From assembly GCF_900090305.1 (NCBI RefSeq), contig NZ_LT607751.1, positions 6,014,001 to 6,078,000 on the forward strand: a DNA stretch of 64,000 bases. Direction: 5' to 3'. Shown here piece by piece: positions 9,145 to 19,332 of the stretch (positions within the stretch are counted from its first letter, which is position 1; every line of letters starts with the position of its first letter). The notes below the pieces were generated by a model that had not been told where the DNA came from, did no database searches, and was given only the letters and a program-made list of their open reading frames with translations. A program made the translations under genes and the position numbers. Source of the DNA: Micromonospora siamensis. GTDB taxonomy: Bacteria; Actinomycetota; Actinomycetes; Mycobacteriales; Micromonosporaceae.

Positions 9145-9789
9145 TCACCGGTTCCCGGCGCGGGGCCGGCGCAGGAGCCACAGCCCGAGCTCACCGGTCC
9201 AGGCCAGCAGGGGCAGCACGGCGACCCGTTCCATGCCCCCGACGCCGAAGCCCGGGTCGACCCGGGCCAGGAACAGGGCGCACCCCACCATCCCGGTGAT
9301 CCCCAGAGCGAGGCTGAGCCCACGCACCGCGCCCAGCGTCGTCGCTCGCGGGGCCAGCACCGCCGCGAGCATGCCGACGTTGCCCAGCGCGAAGATCAAC
9401 AACGCCCCCATGACGTGGACGTTCTCGTTGACGTCCGCCGGGTACGCCCCGACCAGCACCCACCCGGCGGCAGCGGCGCCGGTGGCGACCTGGGCGGAGC
9501 GGACCGCGGTTCCCCGGCCGAGGCGCGACCAGGTGAGCAGCACCCCGGCCACCAGCAGCACACCGAGCGCGACGAAGGCGCCGTTCGCCAGCACGTGCCA
9601 CGGTGAGCAGACCTCCCGTGGGCGGGTGGTGTCCCACCGGCCGCAGGTGACGTTTCCCAGATCGCTGACGTTGTGGACGGCCCAGCTGTACGGCGGGTCC
9701 CGCCACGCCAGCCCGGTGATCAGATTTGCGGCGAGGAACAGCGGCAGCCCCAGCAGCCAGCAGCGGGCGCCCCAACGGTCGACGGTCAT
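9145..9789 (-). CDS. DUF998-type integral membrane protein
   Basis: 214-aa polytopic membrane protein with about six hydrophobic helices. The pattern HNVSDLGN after the first helix and the NENVH segment between middle helices are typical of DUF998 proteins. Their biochemical role is unknown. The start is ATG 9789; a longer frame to 9939 would cross the divergent promoter and has an Arg-rich, non-family N-terminus. It is divergent from the two-component system at 9923. Confidence 0.8.
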   Translation of the reverse strand: MTVDRWGARCWLLGLPLFLAANLITGLAWRDPPYSWAVHNVSDLGNVTCGRWDTTRPREVCSPWHVLANGAFVALGVLLVAGVLLTWSRLGRGTAVRSAQVATGAAAAGWVLVGAYPADVNENVHVMGALLIFALGNVGMLAAVLAPRATTLGAVRGLSLALGITGMVGCALFLARVDPGFGVGGMERVAVLPLLAWTGELGLWLLRRPRAGNR

Positions 9790-9856
9790 GCCGCCACTCA
9801 AGCGCCGACGGCACCCGCGGCACACGGGGCGCAGACCCCGGAGTCGGAGTGGGGCT

Positions 9857-9877
9857 GGGTATACCCACGAGGTGGGT
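9857..9877. promoter_or_regulatory. overlapping palindromes upstream of the sensor kinase
   Basis: GGGTATACCC (9857-9866) overlaps ACCCAC-gag-GTGGGT (9863-9877), giving three GGGT/ACCC half-sites in 21 bp. They lie 46 nt before the histidine kinase start and 68 nt before the divergent DUF998 start. This is a candidate operator, possibly for the response regulator encoded downstream. Confidence 0.5.
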
Positions 9878-9909
9878 CCTGTCGGCTGGGTCGCCGCCCG
9901 CGCCGTCAC

Positions 9910-9915
9910 TAGCGT
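9910..9915 (+). promoter_or_regulatory. -10 box (TAGCGT) for the sensor kinase, probably leaderless
   Basis: TAGCGT ends 7 nt before ATG 9923, with no Shine-Dalgarno sequence in between. Confidence 0.5.
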
Positions 9916-9922
9916 CGGCGGC

Positions 9923-11212
9923 ATGACCACCCGAGTCACCCACCTCGCCGACGCGCTCCGCCTCCGCCACTACCTGCTCACCCGCTGGCCGTGGCGTGCC
10001 CTCGCCTACCTGGTGACCACCGTGCCGATCGCCGGCGTGCTCTGCGTCGGACCGCTCGCGGTGGCCGCTCCGCTGCTCGCGGCCGTCAACGGGGTGCGCC
10101 GCGACACCAACCCCGTCTCACTGCCCCTGCTGGCCTTCCTCACCCTCGGCGCCCTGCTGGTGGTCGCGGCGGCCCCGCTGGTCAGCTTCCCGGTGGCCGC
10201 CCTCGAACGGTGGCGACTCGGCATCGTGGACGGCCGCCCGATGCCGGCACGCGGCTGGCCGGGACTCGCCGCCCGCTACACCACCGCGACCGGTTGGCGG
10301 GAGGCCGGACACGCCTTCCTCCTCGCCGGCGTGGTGCCGCTGGTCCACTGGGTCGTCCTGCTCGCCATCCTCGTCGACCTGACGCTCGTCGCGGGGCCCT
10401 GGCTGGCCGACGACGGCAACCAGGTGGTGCTGGGCTGGACGAGCGTCGACACCCCTGCCCAGGCCGTCCCGTACGCGCTCCTCGGCGTCGCGCTGCTCCC
10501 CGCCCTCTGGTACGGCCTCGGGGTGCTCGCCGCGGCCCAGGGCGCCGCGACCCGGTGGCTGCTCGACCCACCGGCCGACTCGGCGCAGCTGCGGGAGGTC
10601 ACCCGGTCCCGGGCCCGGCTGGTCGACGCGTACGAGGCGGAACGCCGGCGGATCGAGCGCGACATGCACGACGCGGCGCAACCCCGACTGACCAGCCTCA
10701 CCCTCCAACTCGGCCTGGCCCGGCTGGACGTCGCCGAGGACTCCCCCGCCGCCCGGCCGCTCGCGGTCGCCCACGACCAGGCCCGGGACCTGATGACCCT
10801 GATCCGGCAGATCGTGCACGGCATCCGGCCGCAGAGCCTGACCGAGCTGGGCCTGGCCGGAGCGGTCCGGGAGATCGCCGAGGAGAGCACTGTGCCGGTC
10901 GACGTCCGCGCCGCCGTCGACGGCCCGCTGCCGGAGATCGTCGAGACGACCGCGTACTACGTCGTGTCCGAATGCCTGAGCAACGTCGCGCGGCACGCCG
11001 GGGCGACCCGGGCCGGCGTCCGGCTGGCCCGCACCGGCGGGCGGCTGACCGTGGAGATCACCGACGACGGTCACGGCGGTGCCGACCCGGCCCGCGGCAC
11101 CGGCCTGACCGGCCTCGCCGACCGGGTCGCCGCGATCGGCGGGCGCATGCTGCTCGCCAGCCCGACCGGCGGCCCTACCCTGGTCCGGGTGGAGCTGCCG
11201 TGCCGCCCGTGA
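9923..11212 (+). CDS. NarL/DesK-type sensor histidine kinase
   Basis: 429-aa membrane histidine kinase. The N-terminal half has about four to five transmembrane helices with no obvious extracellular sensor domain. A HisKA_3 dimerisation box follows with the phospho-accepting H249 in ERDMHDAAQPR. The ATPase domain has an N-box (ECLSNVARHAGAT) and G-box (DDGHGGADP, then GTGLTGLADRV). It phosphorylates the response regulator encoded directly downstream, which overlaps by 4 nt. The start at ATG 9923 removes a long unsupported upstream frame. The signal sensed is not evident. Confidence 0.92.
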   Translation: MTTRVTHLADALRLRHYLLTRWPWRALAYLVTTVPIAGVLCVGPLAVAAPLLAAVNGVRRDTNPVSLPLLAFLTLGALLVVAAAPLVSFPVAALERWRLGIVDGRPMPARGWPGLAARYTTATGWREAGHAFLLAGVVPLVHWVVLLAILVDLTLVAGPWLADDGNQVVLGWTSVDTPAQAVPYALLGVALLPALWYGLGVLAAAQGAATRWLLDPPADSAQLREVTRSRARLVDAYEAERRRIERDMHDAAQPRLTSLTLQLGLARLDVAEDSPAARPLAVAHDQARDLMTLIRQIVHGIRPQSLTELGLAGAVREIAEESTVPVDVRAAVDGPLPEIVETTAYYVVSECLSNVARHAGATRAGVRLARTGGRLTVEITDDGHGGADPARGTGLTGLADRVAAIGGRMLLASPTGGPTLVRVELPCRP

Positions 11213-11859
11213 CGCGCGTCGTGCTCGCCGAGGACGAGATCCTCCTCCGGGCCGGACTGGTCGCCCTGCTGGCCCGGTTCGACTTCGACGTGGTCGCGGC
11301 CGTGGGCACGGCGTCGGACCTGCTCGACGCCGCCCGGCACCACACGCCGGACCTGGTGGTCACCGACATCAGGATGCCGCCGGGTGGGCGCGACGACGGC
11401 CTCCGCACGGCGGTCACCCTCCGCGCCGAACGGCCCGACCTGGCGGTGGTGGTGCTCAGCCAGCACGTCCAGTCCGAGTACGCCGCCGCGCTGCTCGACA
11501 GTGGTGACGGCCGAGGCGTCGGCTACCTGCTCAAGGACCGGGTGGCCGAGGTGGCCGAGTTCGTCGAGCAGCTGCGCGCGGTGGCCGCCGGGGGCACGGT
11601 CATCGACCCCGACGTCGTACGCCGCCTGCTGCACCGGCCGCGCGATCCGCTCGCCGCCCTCTCCACCCGGGAGCGGGAGGTCCTGGGCCTGATCGCCGAG
11701 GGACGGTCCAACGCGTCGATCGCCGGCCGGCTGCACGTCACCGAGGCCGCGGTCGGCAAGCACGTCGGCAACATCATGACCAAACTCGGTCTGCTGCCCA
11801 GCGACGACACCAACCGCCGGGTGCTCGCCGTGCTCGCCTACCTCCGCGCGCAGCCGTGA
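11209..11859 (+). CDS. NarL/LuxR-family response regulator
   Basis: 216-aa partner of the kinase encoded before it. The receiver has the acidic residues at E8-D9-E10 (LAEDE), phospho-acceptor D53 in VTDIRMPP, and the conserved Lys in YLLKDR. The C-terminal LuxR helix-turn-helix has STREREVLGLIAEGRSN and TEAAVGKHVGNIMTKL. Start is GTG 11209, overlapping the kinase stop as GTGA, a translational-coupling arrangement. Unlike the BldM-like protein in this window, all phosphorylation residues are intact. Likely targets are unknown; the palindromes at 9857-9877 are an autoregulatory candidate. Confidence 0.93.
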   Translation: MTRVVLAEDEILLRAGLVALLARFDFDVVAAVGTASDLLDAARHHTPDLVVTDIRMPPGGRDDGLRTAVTLRAERPDLAVVVLSQHVQSEYAAALLDSGDGRGVGYLLKDRVAEVAEFVEQLRAVAAGGTVIDPDVVRRLLHRPRDPLAALSTREREVLGLIAEGRSNASIAGRLHVTEAAVGKHVGNIMTKLGLLPSDDTNRRVLAVLAYLRAQP

Positions 11860-11865
11860 CCGGGG

Positions 11866-13599
11866 TCAGTCCACCCGCACCCGGACGGTGTGCCAGCCGG
11901 TGGCCCCGTCCGGCGCCACCGGCGCCGTCCGTGCGGTCTGCGTCTCCCCCTCGGCGTCGGTGGCCCGCACCTGGAGGCTGTGCTCGCCCGGGGTGGCGTT
12001 CCAGCGCCACGACCACTGCACCCAGGTGTCGTCCGACACCGCCGGGGCCAGGGTCGCCTCCTGCCAGGGCCCCTCGTCGACGCGTACCTCGACCTTGCGG
12101 ACGCCCCGGTGCTGCGCCCAGGCCACCCCGGCCACCGGCACCGGCCCGGCGGTCAGCCGGTTGCGCTGGCGCGGCGTGTCGATCCGGGACTGCGTCTTGA
12201 TCGGACCCTGCGCCGACCAGCCCCGCGGCACCCAGTACGCGTCGAAGTCCGCGAACCGGGTCAGCTCCAGCTCGGTCACCCACTTGCAGGCCGAGACGTA
12301 CCCGTAGAGACCCGGCACCACCATCCGGACCGGGAAGCCGTGCTCGACCGGCAGCGGCTCGCCGTTCATGCCGACCGCCAGCAGGGCGTCCCGGCCGTCG
12401 CGCAGCACCGACGTGGGGGTGCCGCAGGTCCAGCCGTCGACCGAGCGGCCCACCACCTGGTCGGCGTCCTCCTCCGGCCGCGCCTCGTCCAGCAGCTCCT
12501 TGATGGGTACGCCCAGCCAGCGCGCGTTGCCGATCAGATCCCCGCCCACCTCGTTGGAGACGCAGGCCAGCGTCACGTACCGCTCCACCATCGGTCGGGC
12601 GAGCAGGTCGGCGAAGCTCAGCTCGATCGGGTTGCGGACCCTGCCGTGGATGCGCAGCCGCCAGGTCTCCGGATCCACCTGCGGCACCACCAGCGCCGTG
12701 TCGATCCGGTAGAAGGTCCTGTTCGGCGTCGTGTACGGGGCGAGCTGGGTGAGCGCCAGGTCGGCGCCCGCCGGGACCGCCGGGGCCGGGGAGGCCGGGG
12801 CCGGCAGGGTGACCGCCGACCGGGCCGAGGAGACCCCGCGCCGACCGGCCAGCCAGTGCCCACCCAGCCCGACCACGGCGGCGGACCCGGCCAGCCAGCC
12901 CACCCCGGCCAGGAACCGCCGCCGCCCGTCCGGATCGACCTCCCCGATGGGCTCTGCGCGACGGGACGGCGCGACGGGCGCGGGCCGACCGACGGGCTCG
13001 GCCGGACCGACGGGCGGGTGCGCCTCGGACGCGGCCGGACTCGCCGGTGTGGCCGGACCGGCGGGCGTGCCCGGACCGACGGGCTCGGCCGGACCGGCGG
13101 GCTCGGCCGGACCGGCGGGCTCGGCCGGACCGGCGGGCGTGGGTGGGGACCAGGTCCAGATGTCCGGGCGCAGCGGGCCGGCCAGCAACAGCCAGAGCAC
13201 GCCGGCCCCGAGGGCCGCCCCGATCAGCGAGGGCAGCGCGTCGAAGGCGTTCGCTCCCGCCCGGGTCAGCGCGGCGGCCACCCCGAGGGCGGCGAAGGCC
13301 GCGATGCCGGCCAACCCGATCCAGAGCCGGCGTACGGCCAGCATCCCGAGCAGGGCGGCGAACGCGGCGAGCAGCACCCCCGTACCGACCAGCAGGGCGA
13401 TCTTGTCGTAGGTGCCGAAGACGGAGATGGCGAACTGCTTCAGCGGCTCGGGCACGACGTCGACGACGAGCCCGCCGACCGCGATCAGCGGGGCGGAGCG
13501 CGGGCCGGTGAGGACCGCCACCGGCTCGGCCGCGCCGACCGCCACGACGGCGGCGGTGACCCCGGCGAGGGCGGCGTCGCGCCGCGAGAGGGTGGTCAT
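11866..13599 (-). CDS. membrane-anchored molybdopterin-dependent oxidoreductase (sulfite oxidase fold)
   Basis: 577-aa protein. The N-terminus (about 1-165) has four transmembrane helices, then a Pro/Ala/Gly linker of low-complexity repeats (about 165-225) and a further hydrophobic segment. The molybdopterin domain begins near 290. The Mo-ligating Cys is C346 in TLACVSNEVGG, in the pattern shared by sulfite oxidase-like enzymes. The C-terminal ~110 residues look like the Mo-co dimerisation domain. The substrate is unknown; membrane tethering suggests an extracytoplasmic reductase or oxidase. ATG 13599 follows the end of a non-coding stretch; the longer frame to 13659 lacks support. It ends only 6 nt from the convergent response regulator. 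Confidence 0.88.
   Translation of the reverse strand: MTTLSRRDAALAGVTAAVVAVGAAEPVAVLTGPRSAPLIAVGGLVVDVVPEPLKQFAISVFGTYDKIALLVGTGVLLAAFAALLGMLAVRRLWIGLAGIAAFAALGVAAALTRAGANAFDALPSLIGAALGAGVLWLLLAGPLRPDIWTWSPPTPAGPAEPAGPAEPAGPAEPVGPGTPAGPATPASPAASEAHPPVGPAEPVGRPAPVAPSRRAEPIGEVDPDGRRRFLAGVGWLAGSAAVVGLGGHWLAGRRGVSSARSAVTLPAPASPAPAVPAGADLALTQLAPYTTPNRTFYRIDTALVVPQVDPETWRLRIHGRVRNPIELSFADLLARPMVERYVTLACVSNEVGGDLIGNARWLGVPIKELLDEARPEEDADQVVGRSVDGWTCGTPTSVLRDGRDALLAVGMNGEPLPVEHGFPVRMVVPGLYGYVSACKWVTELELTRFADFDAYWVPRGWSAQGPIKTQSRIDTPRQRNRLTAGPVPVAGVAWAQHRGVRKVEVRVDEGPWQEATLAPAVSDDTWVQWSWRWNATPGEHSLQVRATDAEGETQTARTAPVAPDGATGWHTVRVRVD
13081..13134 (-). repeat. three perfect 18-bp tandem repeats in the oxidoreductase linker
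   Basis: gggctcggccggaccggc is repeated three times head to tail (13081-13098, 13099-13116, 13117-13134), with diverged copies from about 13000 to 13080. On the minus strand it encodes repeating AGPAEP units of the flexible linker. Copy number may vary between strains. Confidence 0.9.
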
Positions 13600-13670
13600 G
13601 GCGTCCAGTGTCGCCGCCCGGCAGGAGAAGTCGCCAACCGCGTCAGGGTTCCGTAACACTCTCCGGACGC

Positions 13671-13707
13671 GACAGGGCGCACCGCCGCGGAGGCGGTGCG
13701 CCCTGTC
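13671..13707 (-). terminator. terminator hairpin of the groES-groEL operon
   Basis: A perfect 16-bp stem (13671-13686 with 13692-13707) and a 5-nt loop, 19 nt beyond the groEL stop and upstream of the next minus-strand gene. Confidence 0.85.
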
Positions 13708-13725
13708 CAGGCGTACGACGTCGGG

Positions 13726-15757
<2,032 letters not shown>

Positions 15758-15892
15758 ACCCTCCTGGGGTACTTGGTGTCGTTACCGACGGCGAGCCGCC
15801 GGCGTCAATCTGCCACATGCCACCGGGCGGGGCCGTCGTCGCGGGTGCCGGTCCGCCTGGCGTCGCGCACCGGGTCCAGCAGGACCCGAACG

Positions 15893-15919
15893 CTGGCACC
15901 CTCCATGGGAGAGTGCTAA
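15893..15919 (-). promoter_or_regulatory. CIRCE element 2 (HrcA operator), over the transcription start
   Basis: CTGGCACCC-N9-GAGTGCTAA on the plus strand. The right arm is a perfect CIRCE half-site (9/9) and the left arm matches 6/9. It covers the predicted groES start point downstream of the -10 box, so HrcA bound here would block initiation. Confidence 0.8.
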
Positions 15920-15923
15920 TCGC

Positions 15924-15952
15924 AGGTTATGCCGTGGCTAGCACTCCGTCAA
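15924..15952 (-). promoter_or_regulatory. groES-groEL promoter, TTGACG-17-TAACCT
   Basis: On the minus strand a -35 TTGACG (15952-15947) and -10 TAACCT (15929-15924) are spaced by exactly 17 bp, a near-consensus housekeeping promoter. The -35 lies within the spacer of CIRCE element 1. Confidence 0.8.
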
Positions 15953-15964
15953 GGAGAGTGCCAA
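15938..15964 (-). promoter_or_regulatory. CIRCE element 1 (HrcA operator), over the -35
   Basis: CTAGCACTC-N9-GAGTGCCAA: each arm matches the CIRCE consensus (TTAGCACTC-N9-GAGTGCTAA) at 8/9. It encloses the -35 hexamer of the groES promoter. Confidence 0.92.
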
Positions 15965-16023
15965 CCAACCGTCCGGCGAGTCACCGCCAACGCCAGCGCG
16001 AAGGGCCGGGCCAGGGGCCAAGT

Positions 16024-16090
16024 TGCGGCAAGCCGGGCCGTCCGGAAGCACGGGGGCCGCGACCTGCCGCAAGCCGGGCCACCCGGAAGC
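16024..16090. repeat. imperfect 26-bp direct repeat upstream of the methyltransferase
   Basis: The segments at 16024-16049 and 16065-16090 share 23 of 26 bases (core gcaagccgggcc) with a 41-bp period. They lie in the 181-nt non-coding stretch between the CIRCE elements and the next gene. No function is apparent. Confidence 0.75.
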
Positions 16091-16145
16091 GAGGGCGAGC
16101 GAGGCCGGACCAGGGCCGCCGCGAGCCGACCGGGAGAATGGGGCG

Positions 16146-17333
16146 GTGGATCTCGACCAGTTCGCCGCGCTGCGCACCCCCGAGGGGTCGGCCGCGCTCG
16201 CCGCGGCGACCGAACTGGCCGGCGGCGACCCGCTGACGTCGGCGGCCGCGCTCCGCTCGGCCGGCGTGCCGGCCGGGCTGGCCGCCACCGCGCTCACCCA
16301 GGCCGAGCTGCGCCGCCGGGCGGTCGGCAAGTTCGGGCCGGCCGCGGCCGGGATGTTCCTCACCCGGGCCGGGCTGGAGCAGGCCACCCGCGGCCCGGTC
16401 GCCGCCCGGCGCGCCCGTCGGCTGCGCGACGCCGGGGTGCGCACCCTGGCCGACCTGGGTTGCGGCCTGGGCGCGGACGCGCTCGCCGCCGCCCGCGCCG
16501 GCATCCGGGTGTACGGCGTGGAGGCCGACCCGGTGACCGCCGCGCTGGCCGCCGCCAACGCCGAGGCGGCCGGGCTGGCCGACCTGTTCACGGTGGAGTG
16601 CGGGGACGCCACCGCGTTCGACGTGTCCCGGGTGGACGGCGTCTTCTGCGATCCGGCCCGCCGCCGGGCCGGCACCGGACGGCGGATCTTCGACCCGAAC
16701 GCCTACTCGCCGCCGTGGGACTTCGTCACCGGGCTGGCCGAGCGGGTGGCGTACACCGTGGTGAAGGTGGCCCCCGGGCTGGACCACGCGCTGATCCCGG
16801 CGGGCGCCGAGGCGGAGTGGGTCAGCGTGGACGGCGACCTGGTCGAGGCGGCGCTCTGGTGCGGCGGGCTCGCCGAGGTCCCGCGCCGCGCCACCCTGCT
16901 GCGCGGGGACGACGTCCGCCGGCTGACCGGCGCCGGTGACCGGGAGGCGCCGGTCGGACCGGTCCGGCGGTTCCTGTACGACCCCGACCCGGCGGTGGTC
17001 CGCGCGCACCTGGTCGCCGAGCTGGCGACGGAGTTGGACGCCACCCTCGCCGACCCGGACATCGCCTACCTCTACGCGGACGAGGCGCGGCCCACGCCGT
17101 TCGGCCGCTGCCTGGAGATCACCGACGTGCTGCCGTTCTCGTTGAAGCGGCTGCGCGCCCTGCTGCGGGAGCGCGGGGTCGGCCGGGTGGAGATCCTCAA
17201 GCGCGGCTCGGCGCTGGAGCCGGAGAAGCTCCGCCGGGACCTGCGGCTGTCCGGCGGCGCGGCGGCGAGCCTGGTGCTGACCCGGGTGGCGGACGCGCCG
17301 ACGGTGCTGATCGGCCGTCCGGCCGCGGCCTGA
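16146..17333 (+). CDS. class I SAM-dependent methyltransferase with THUMP-like C-terminus
   Basis: 395-aa cytosolic protein. A helical N-terminal region is followed by a Rossmann methyltransferase core with motif I LADLGCGLGADAL (about 100-112) and the acidic YGVEADP. The catalytic-type motif is CDPARR, like the NPPY/DPPR motifs of nucleic-acid methyltransferases. The C-terminal part (RRFLYDPDPAVVRAHL to the end) matches the THUMP-like domain of actinobacterial members. An RNA substrate is likely by family but unproven. GTG 16146 was chosen; a GAGAAT -10-like box ends 6 nt before it, hinting at a leaderless mRNA. Confidence 0.85.
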   Translation: MDLDQFAALRTPEGSAALAAATELAGGDPLTSAAALRSAGVPAGLAATALTQAELRRRAVGKFGPAAAGMFLTRAGLEQATRGPVAARRARRLRDAGVRTLADLGCGLGADALAAARAGIRVYGVEADPVTAALAAANAEAAGLADLFTVECGDATAFDVSRVDGVFCDPARRRAGTGRRIFDPNAYSPPWDFVTGLAERVAYTVVKVAPGLDHALIPAGAEAEWVSVDGDLVEAALWCGGLAEVPRRATLLRGDDVRRLTGAGDREAPVGPVRRFLYDPDPAVVRAHLVAELATELDATLADPDIAYLYADEARPTPFGRCLEITDVLPFSLKRLRALLRERGVGRVEILKRGSALEPEKLRRDLRLSGGAAASLVLTRVADAPTVLIGRPAAA

Positions 17334-17402
17334 CGGGCGCGGGCCGTGGGGGAGACCGGCCCACCGGTCGGTTTCCGGCTCGCCGGACCGGTCGCGGCGG
17401 GT

Positions 17403-17408
17403 TAGCTT
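17403..17408 (+). promoter_or_regulatory. -10 box (TAGCTT) for ybaK, probably leaderless
   Basis: TAGCTT ends 7 nt before ATG 17416; no ribosome-binding site is placed between them. Confidence 0.5.
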
Positions 17409-17415
17409 GTCGGGC

Positions 17416-17898
17416 ATGGCGGGACAGGGCACTCCGGCGACGGCGCTGCTGGCGAAGCGGAGGATCGGCCACCGCACCCACCCGTACGACGTGTCGCCGG
17501 ACGCCCCGAACTACGGCGCCCTGGTCGCGGCGGCCCTCGGGGTGCCGCCGGAGCGGGTGTTCAAGTCGCTGGTCACCGAGGTGGACGGCGCGCTGACCGT
17601 GGCAGTCGTGCCGGTCACCGGGGAGTTGGACCTCAAGGCCCTCGCCGCCGCCGTGGGCGGCAAGCGGGCCGCCATGGCCGACCGGGCGGTCGCCGAGCGG
17701 GCCACCGGTTACGTGCGCGGCGGGATCAGCCCGCTCGGGCAGCGTCGCCGGCTGCCCACGGTGGTCGACGCGTCGGCTCTGGACCACCCGACGGTGTACG
17801 TCTCCGCCGGCCGCCGGGGTCTCCAGGTCGAACTGGCCCCCACGGACCTGGTGGCCCTCACCGACGCGACCACCGCGCCGATCGCCGGCGGCGGCTGA
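17416..17898 (+). CDS. ybaK: Cys-tRNA(Pro)/aminoacyl-tRNA deacylase, YbaK/EbsC family
   Basis: 160-aa single-domain protein of the YbaK/EbsC group, which hydrolyses Cys-tRNA(Pro) mischarged by ProRS. Landmarks are ATALLAKRRIGHRTHPY at the N-terminus, VFKSLVTEV with the catalytic-type Lys, and GYVRGGISPLGQRRRLPTV, a family signature with the conserved Gly-Gly and Pro. The N-terminal Thr/Tyr/Asp pattern also fits. ATG 17416 replaces a TTG three codons upstream. Monocistronic by context. Confidence 0.92.
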   Translation: MAGQGTPATALLAKRRIGHRTHPYDVSPDAPNYGALVAAALGVPPERVFKSLVTEVDGALTVAVVPVTGELDLKALAAAVGGKRAAMADRAVAERATGYVRGGISPLGQRRRLPTVVDASALDHPTVYVSAGRRGLQVELAPTDLVALTDATTAPIAGGG

Positions 17899-17986
17899 CC
17901 GTCGGGCACCGGCGCGGGTCGCGGTCCGCCGGACCGGAGAGCGGTTTCCGACCCGGTGACCAGGGCATGTCTGCCGCGTTGCGGAA

Positions 17987-18054
17987 TTGTTACCGCTGCC
18001 AACAAACTTCTGACCTCGACACTCTTGCGGCCGGGTTGCTCGCGGGAATACGTT
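17987..18054 (+). promoter_or_regulatory. putative promoter and ROK-type operator of the sugar ABC operon
   Basis: TTGTT-N9-AACAA (17987-18005) is an inverted repeat of the kind bound by XylR/NagC-type ROK repressors. About 20 nt downstream lies a possible promoter, TTGCGG (18025-18030)-18-TACGTT (18049-18054). The ROK gene at the end of this operon is the natural regulator. The operator assignment is inferred. Confidence 0.5.
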
Positions 18055-18110
18055 GCCGGACACAACAAAACACCGACAACACTCCCCCACCCCCGAAAGG
18101 ACCCGTGCAG

Positions 18111-19214
18111 ATGCGCAAGGGCTTCCTCACCTTCGCCGCCGTGGGCCTGCTGGCCGCCGGCAGCATGGCCGCCTGCGGCGACAACTCCTCCGACAGCAAC
18201 CAGGCCGGCGGCTCGAACGACAAGAAGCCGAAGATCGGCGTGATCCTGCCGGACAGCAAGTCCTCCGCCCGCTGGGAGGGCGCGGACCGCAAGTTCCTCA
18301 AGGAGGCGTTCGACGCCGCGGGTGTCGAGTCCGACATCCAGAACGCGCAGGGCGACAAGAGCGCCTTCCAGACCATCGCCGACCAGATGATCACCAGCGG
18401 CGTGACCGCCCTGATGATCGTCAACCTGGACTCCGGCACCGGCAAGGCCGTGCTCGACAAGGCGAAGTCGCAGGGCATCGCCACCATCGACTACGACCGG
18501 CTCACCCTGGGCGGCTCGGCGCAGTACTACGTCAGCTTCGACAACGAGGCCGTCGGCAAGCTCCAGGGCGAGGGCCTGAGCAAGTGCCTGTCCGACAAGG
18601 GCGTCAAGAACCCGGCGATCGCCTACCTCAACGGCTCGCCGACCGACAACAACGCGACCCTGTTCAAGAACGGGTACGACTCGGTCCTCAAGCCGAAGTT
18701 CGACTCGAAGGAATACACCAAGGTCGCCGACGACTCGGTGCCGGACTGGGACAACGCCCAGGCCGCCACGATCTTCGAGCAGCAGCTGACCAAGGCCCGC
18801 GGCAAGATCGACGGTGTGCTCGCCGCCAACGACGGCCTCGGCAACGCGGCCATCTCGGTGCTGAAGAAGAACAAGCTCAACGGCAAGGTTCCGGTGACCG
18901 GCCAGGACGCCACCCCGCAGGGCCTGCAGAACATCCTCGCCGGTGACCAGTGCATGACCGTCTACAAGGCGATCAAGAAGGAGGCCGACGCGGCCTCCGA
19001 GCTGGCCATCGCCGTCGCCAAGGGCGAGAAGAAGGACACCGGCCAGACCGTCAAGGACCCGGAGGGTGGCCGGGACGTCCCCGCCGTCCTGCTGGAGCCG
19101 AAGGCGATCTACAAGGACAACGTCAAGGAGGTCGTCGACGACGGCTTCGTGACCAAGGACGAGCTCTGCACCGGGGCGTACGCGAAGCTCTGCGCCGACG
19201 CCGGCATCAGCTGA
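18111..19214 (+). CDS. xylose-type sugar ABC transporter substrate-binding lipoprotein
   Basis: 367-aa periplasmic-binding-protein type I lipoprotein. The signal peptide ends in a lipobox with Cys after SMAA, followed by a Ser/Asn/Gly spacer. The mature part has the XylF-like order: KIGVILPD, RWEGAD, an AxDY-like TIDYDRL, VSFDNEAVGKLQGE, and a late GKVPVTGQDA. Four Cys residues in the mature part may form disulfides. The call as a xylose/pentose binder rests on resemblance to XylF and on the ROK gene; another sugar is possible. ATG 18111 has gaaagga upstream; the region upstream has no coding support. First gene of the operon. Confidence 0.9.
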   Translation: MRKGFLTFAAVGLLAAGSMAACGDNSSDSNQAGGSNDKKPKIGVILPDSKSSARWEGADRKFLKEAFDAAGVESDIQNAQGDKSAFQTIADQMITSGVTALMIVNLDSGTGKAVLDKAKSQGIATIDYDRLTLGGSAQYYVSFDNEAVGKLQGEGLSKCLSDKGVKNPAIAYLNGSPTDNNATLFKNGYDSVLKPKFDSKEYTKVADDSVPDWDNAQAATIFEQQLTKARGKIDGVLAANDGLGNAAISVLKKNKLNGKVPVTGQDATPQGLQNILAGDQCMTVYKAIKKEADAASELAIAVAKGEKKDTGQTVKDPEGGRDVPAVLLEPKAIYKDNVKEVVDDGFVTKDELCTGAYAKLCADAGIS

Positions 19215-19244
19215 CCCACGCCAACGGTCGTACCCGCTCCACGC

Positions 19245-19283
19245 GGCGCCGCCCGGCACGGATGATCCGTGCCGGGCGGCGCC
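19245..19283 (+). other. perfect 39-nt palindrome (stem-loop) between binding-protein and ATPase genes
   Basis: A 19-bp arm (19245-19263) pairs exactly with 19265-19283 around a single central base; as RNA it folds to a long GC hairpin with a small ATGAT loop. Hairpins at this position in importer operons often stabilise the abundant binding-protein mRNA or partly terminate before the ATPase and permease. Confidence 0.8.
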
Positions 19284-19332
19284 CACGCCGGACGGGACCC
19301 GAGATCTCCCCTCCATCCGAAGGAGACCCCCA

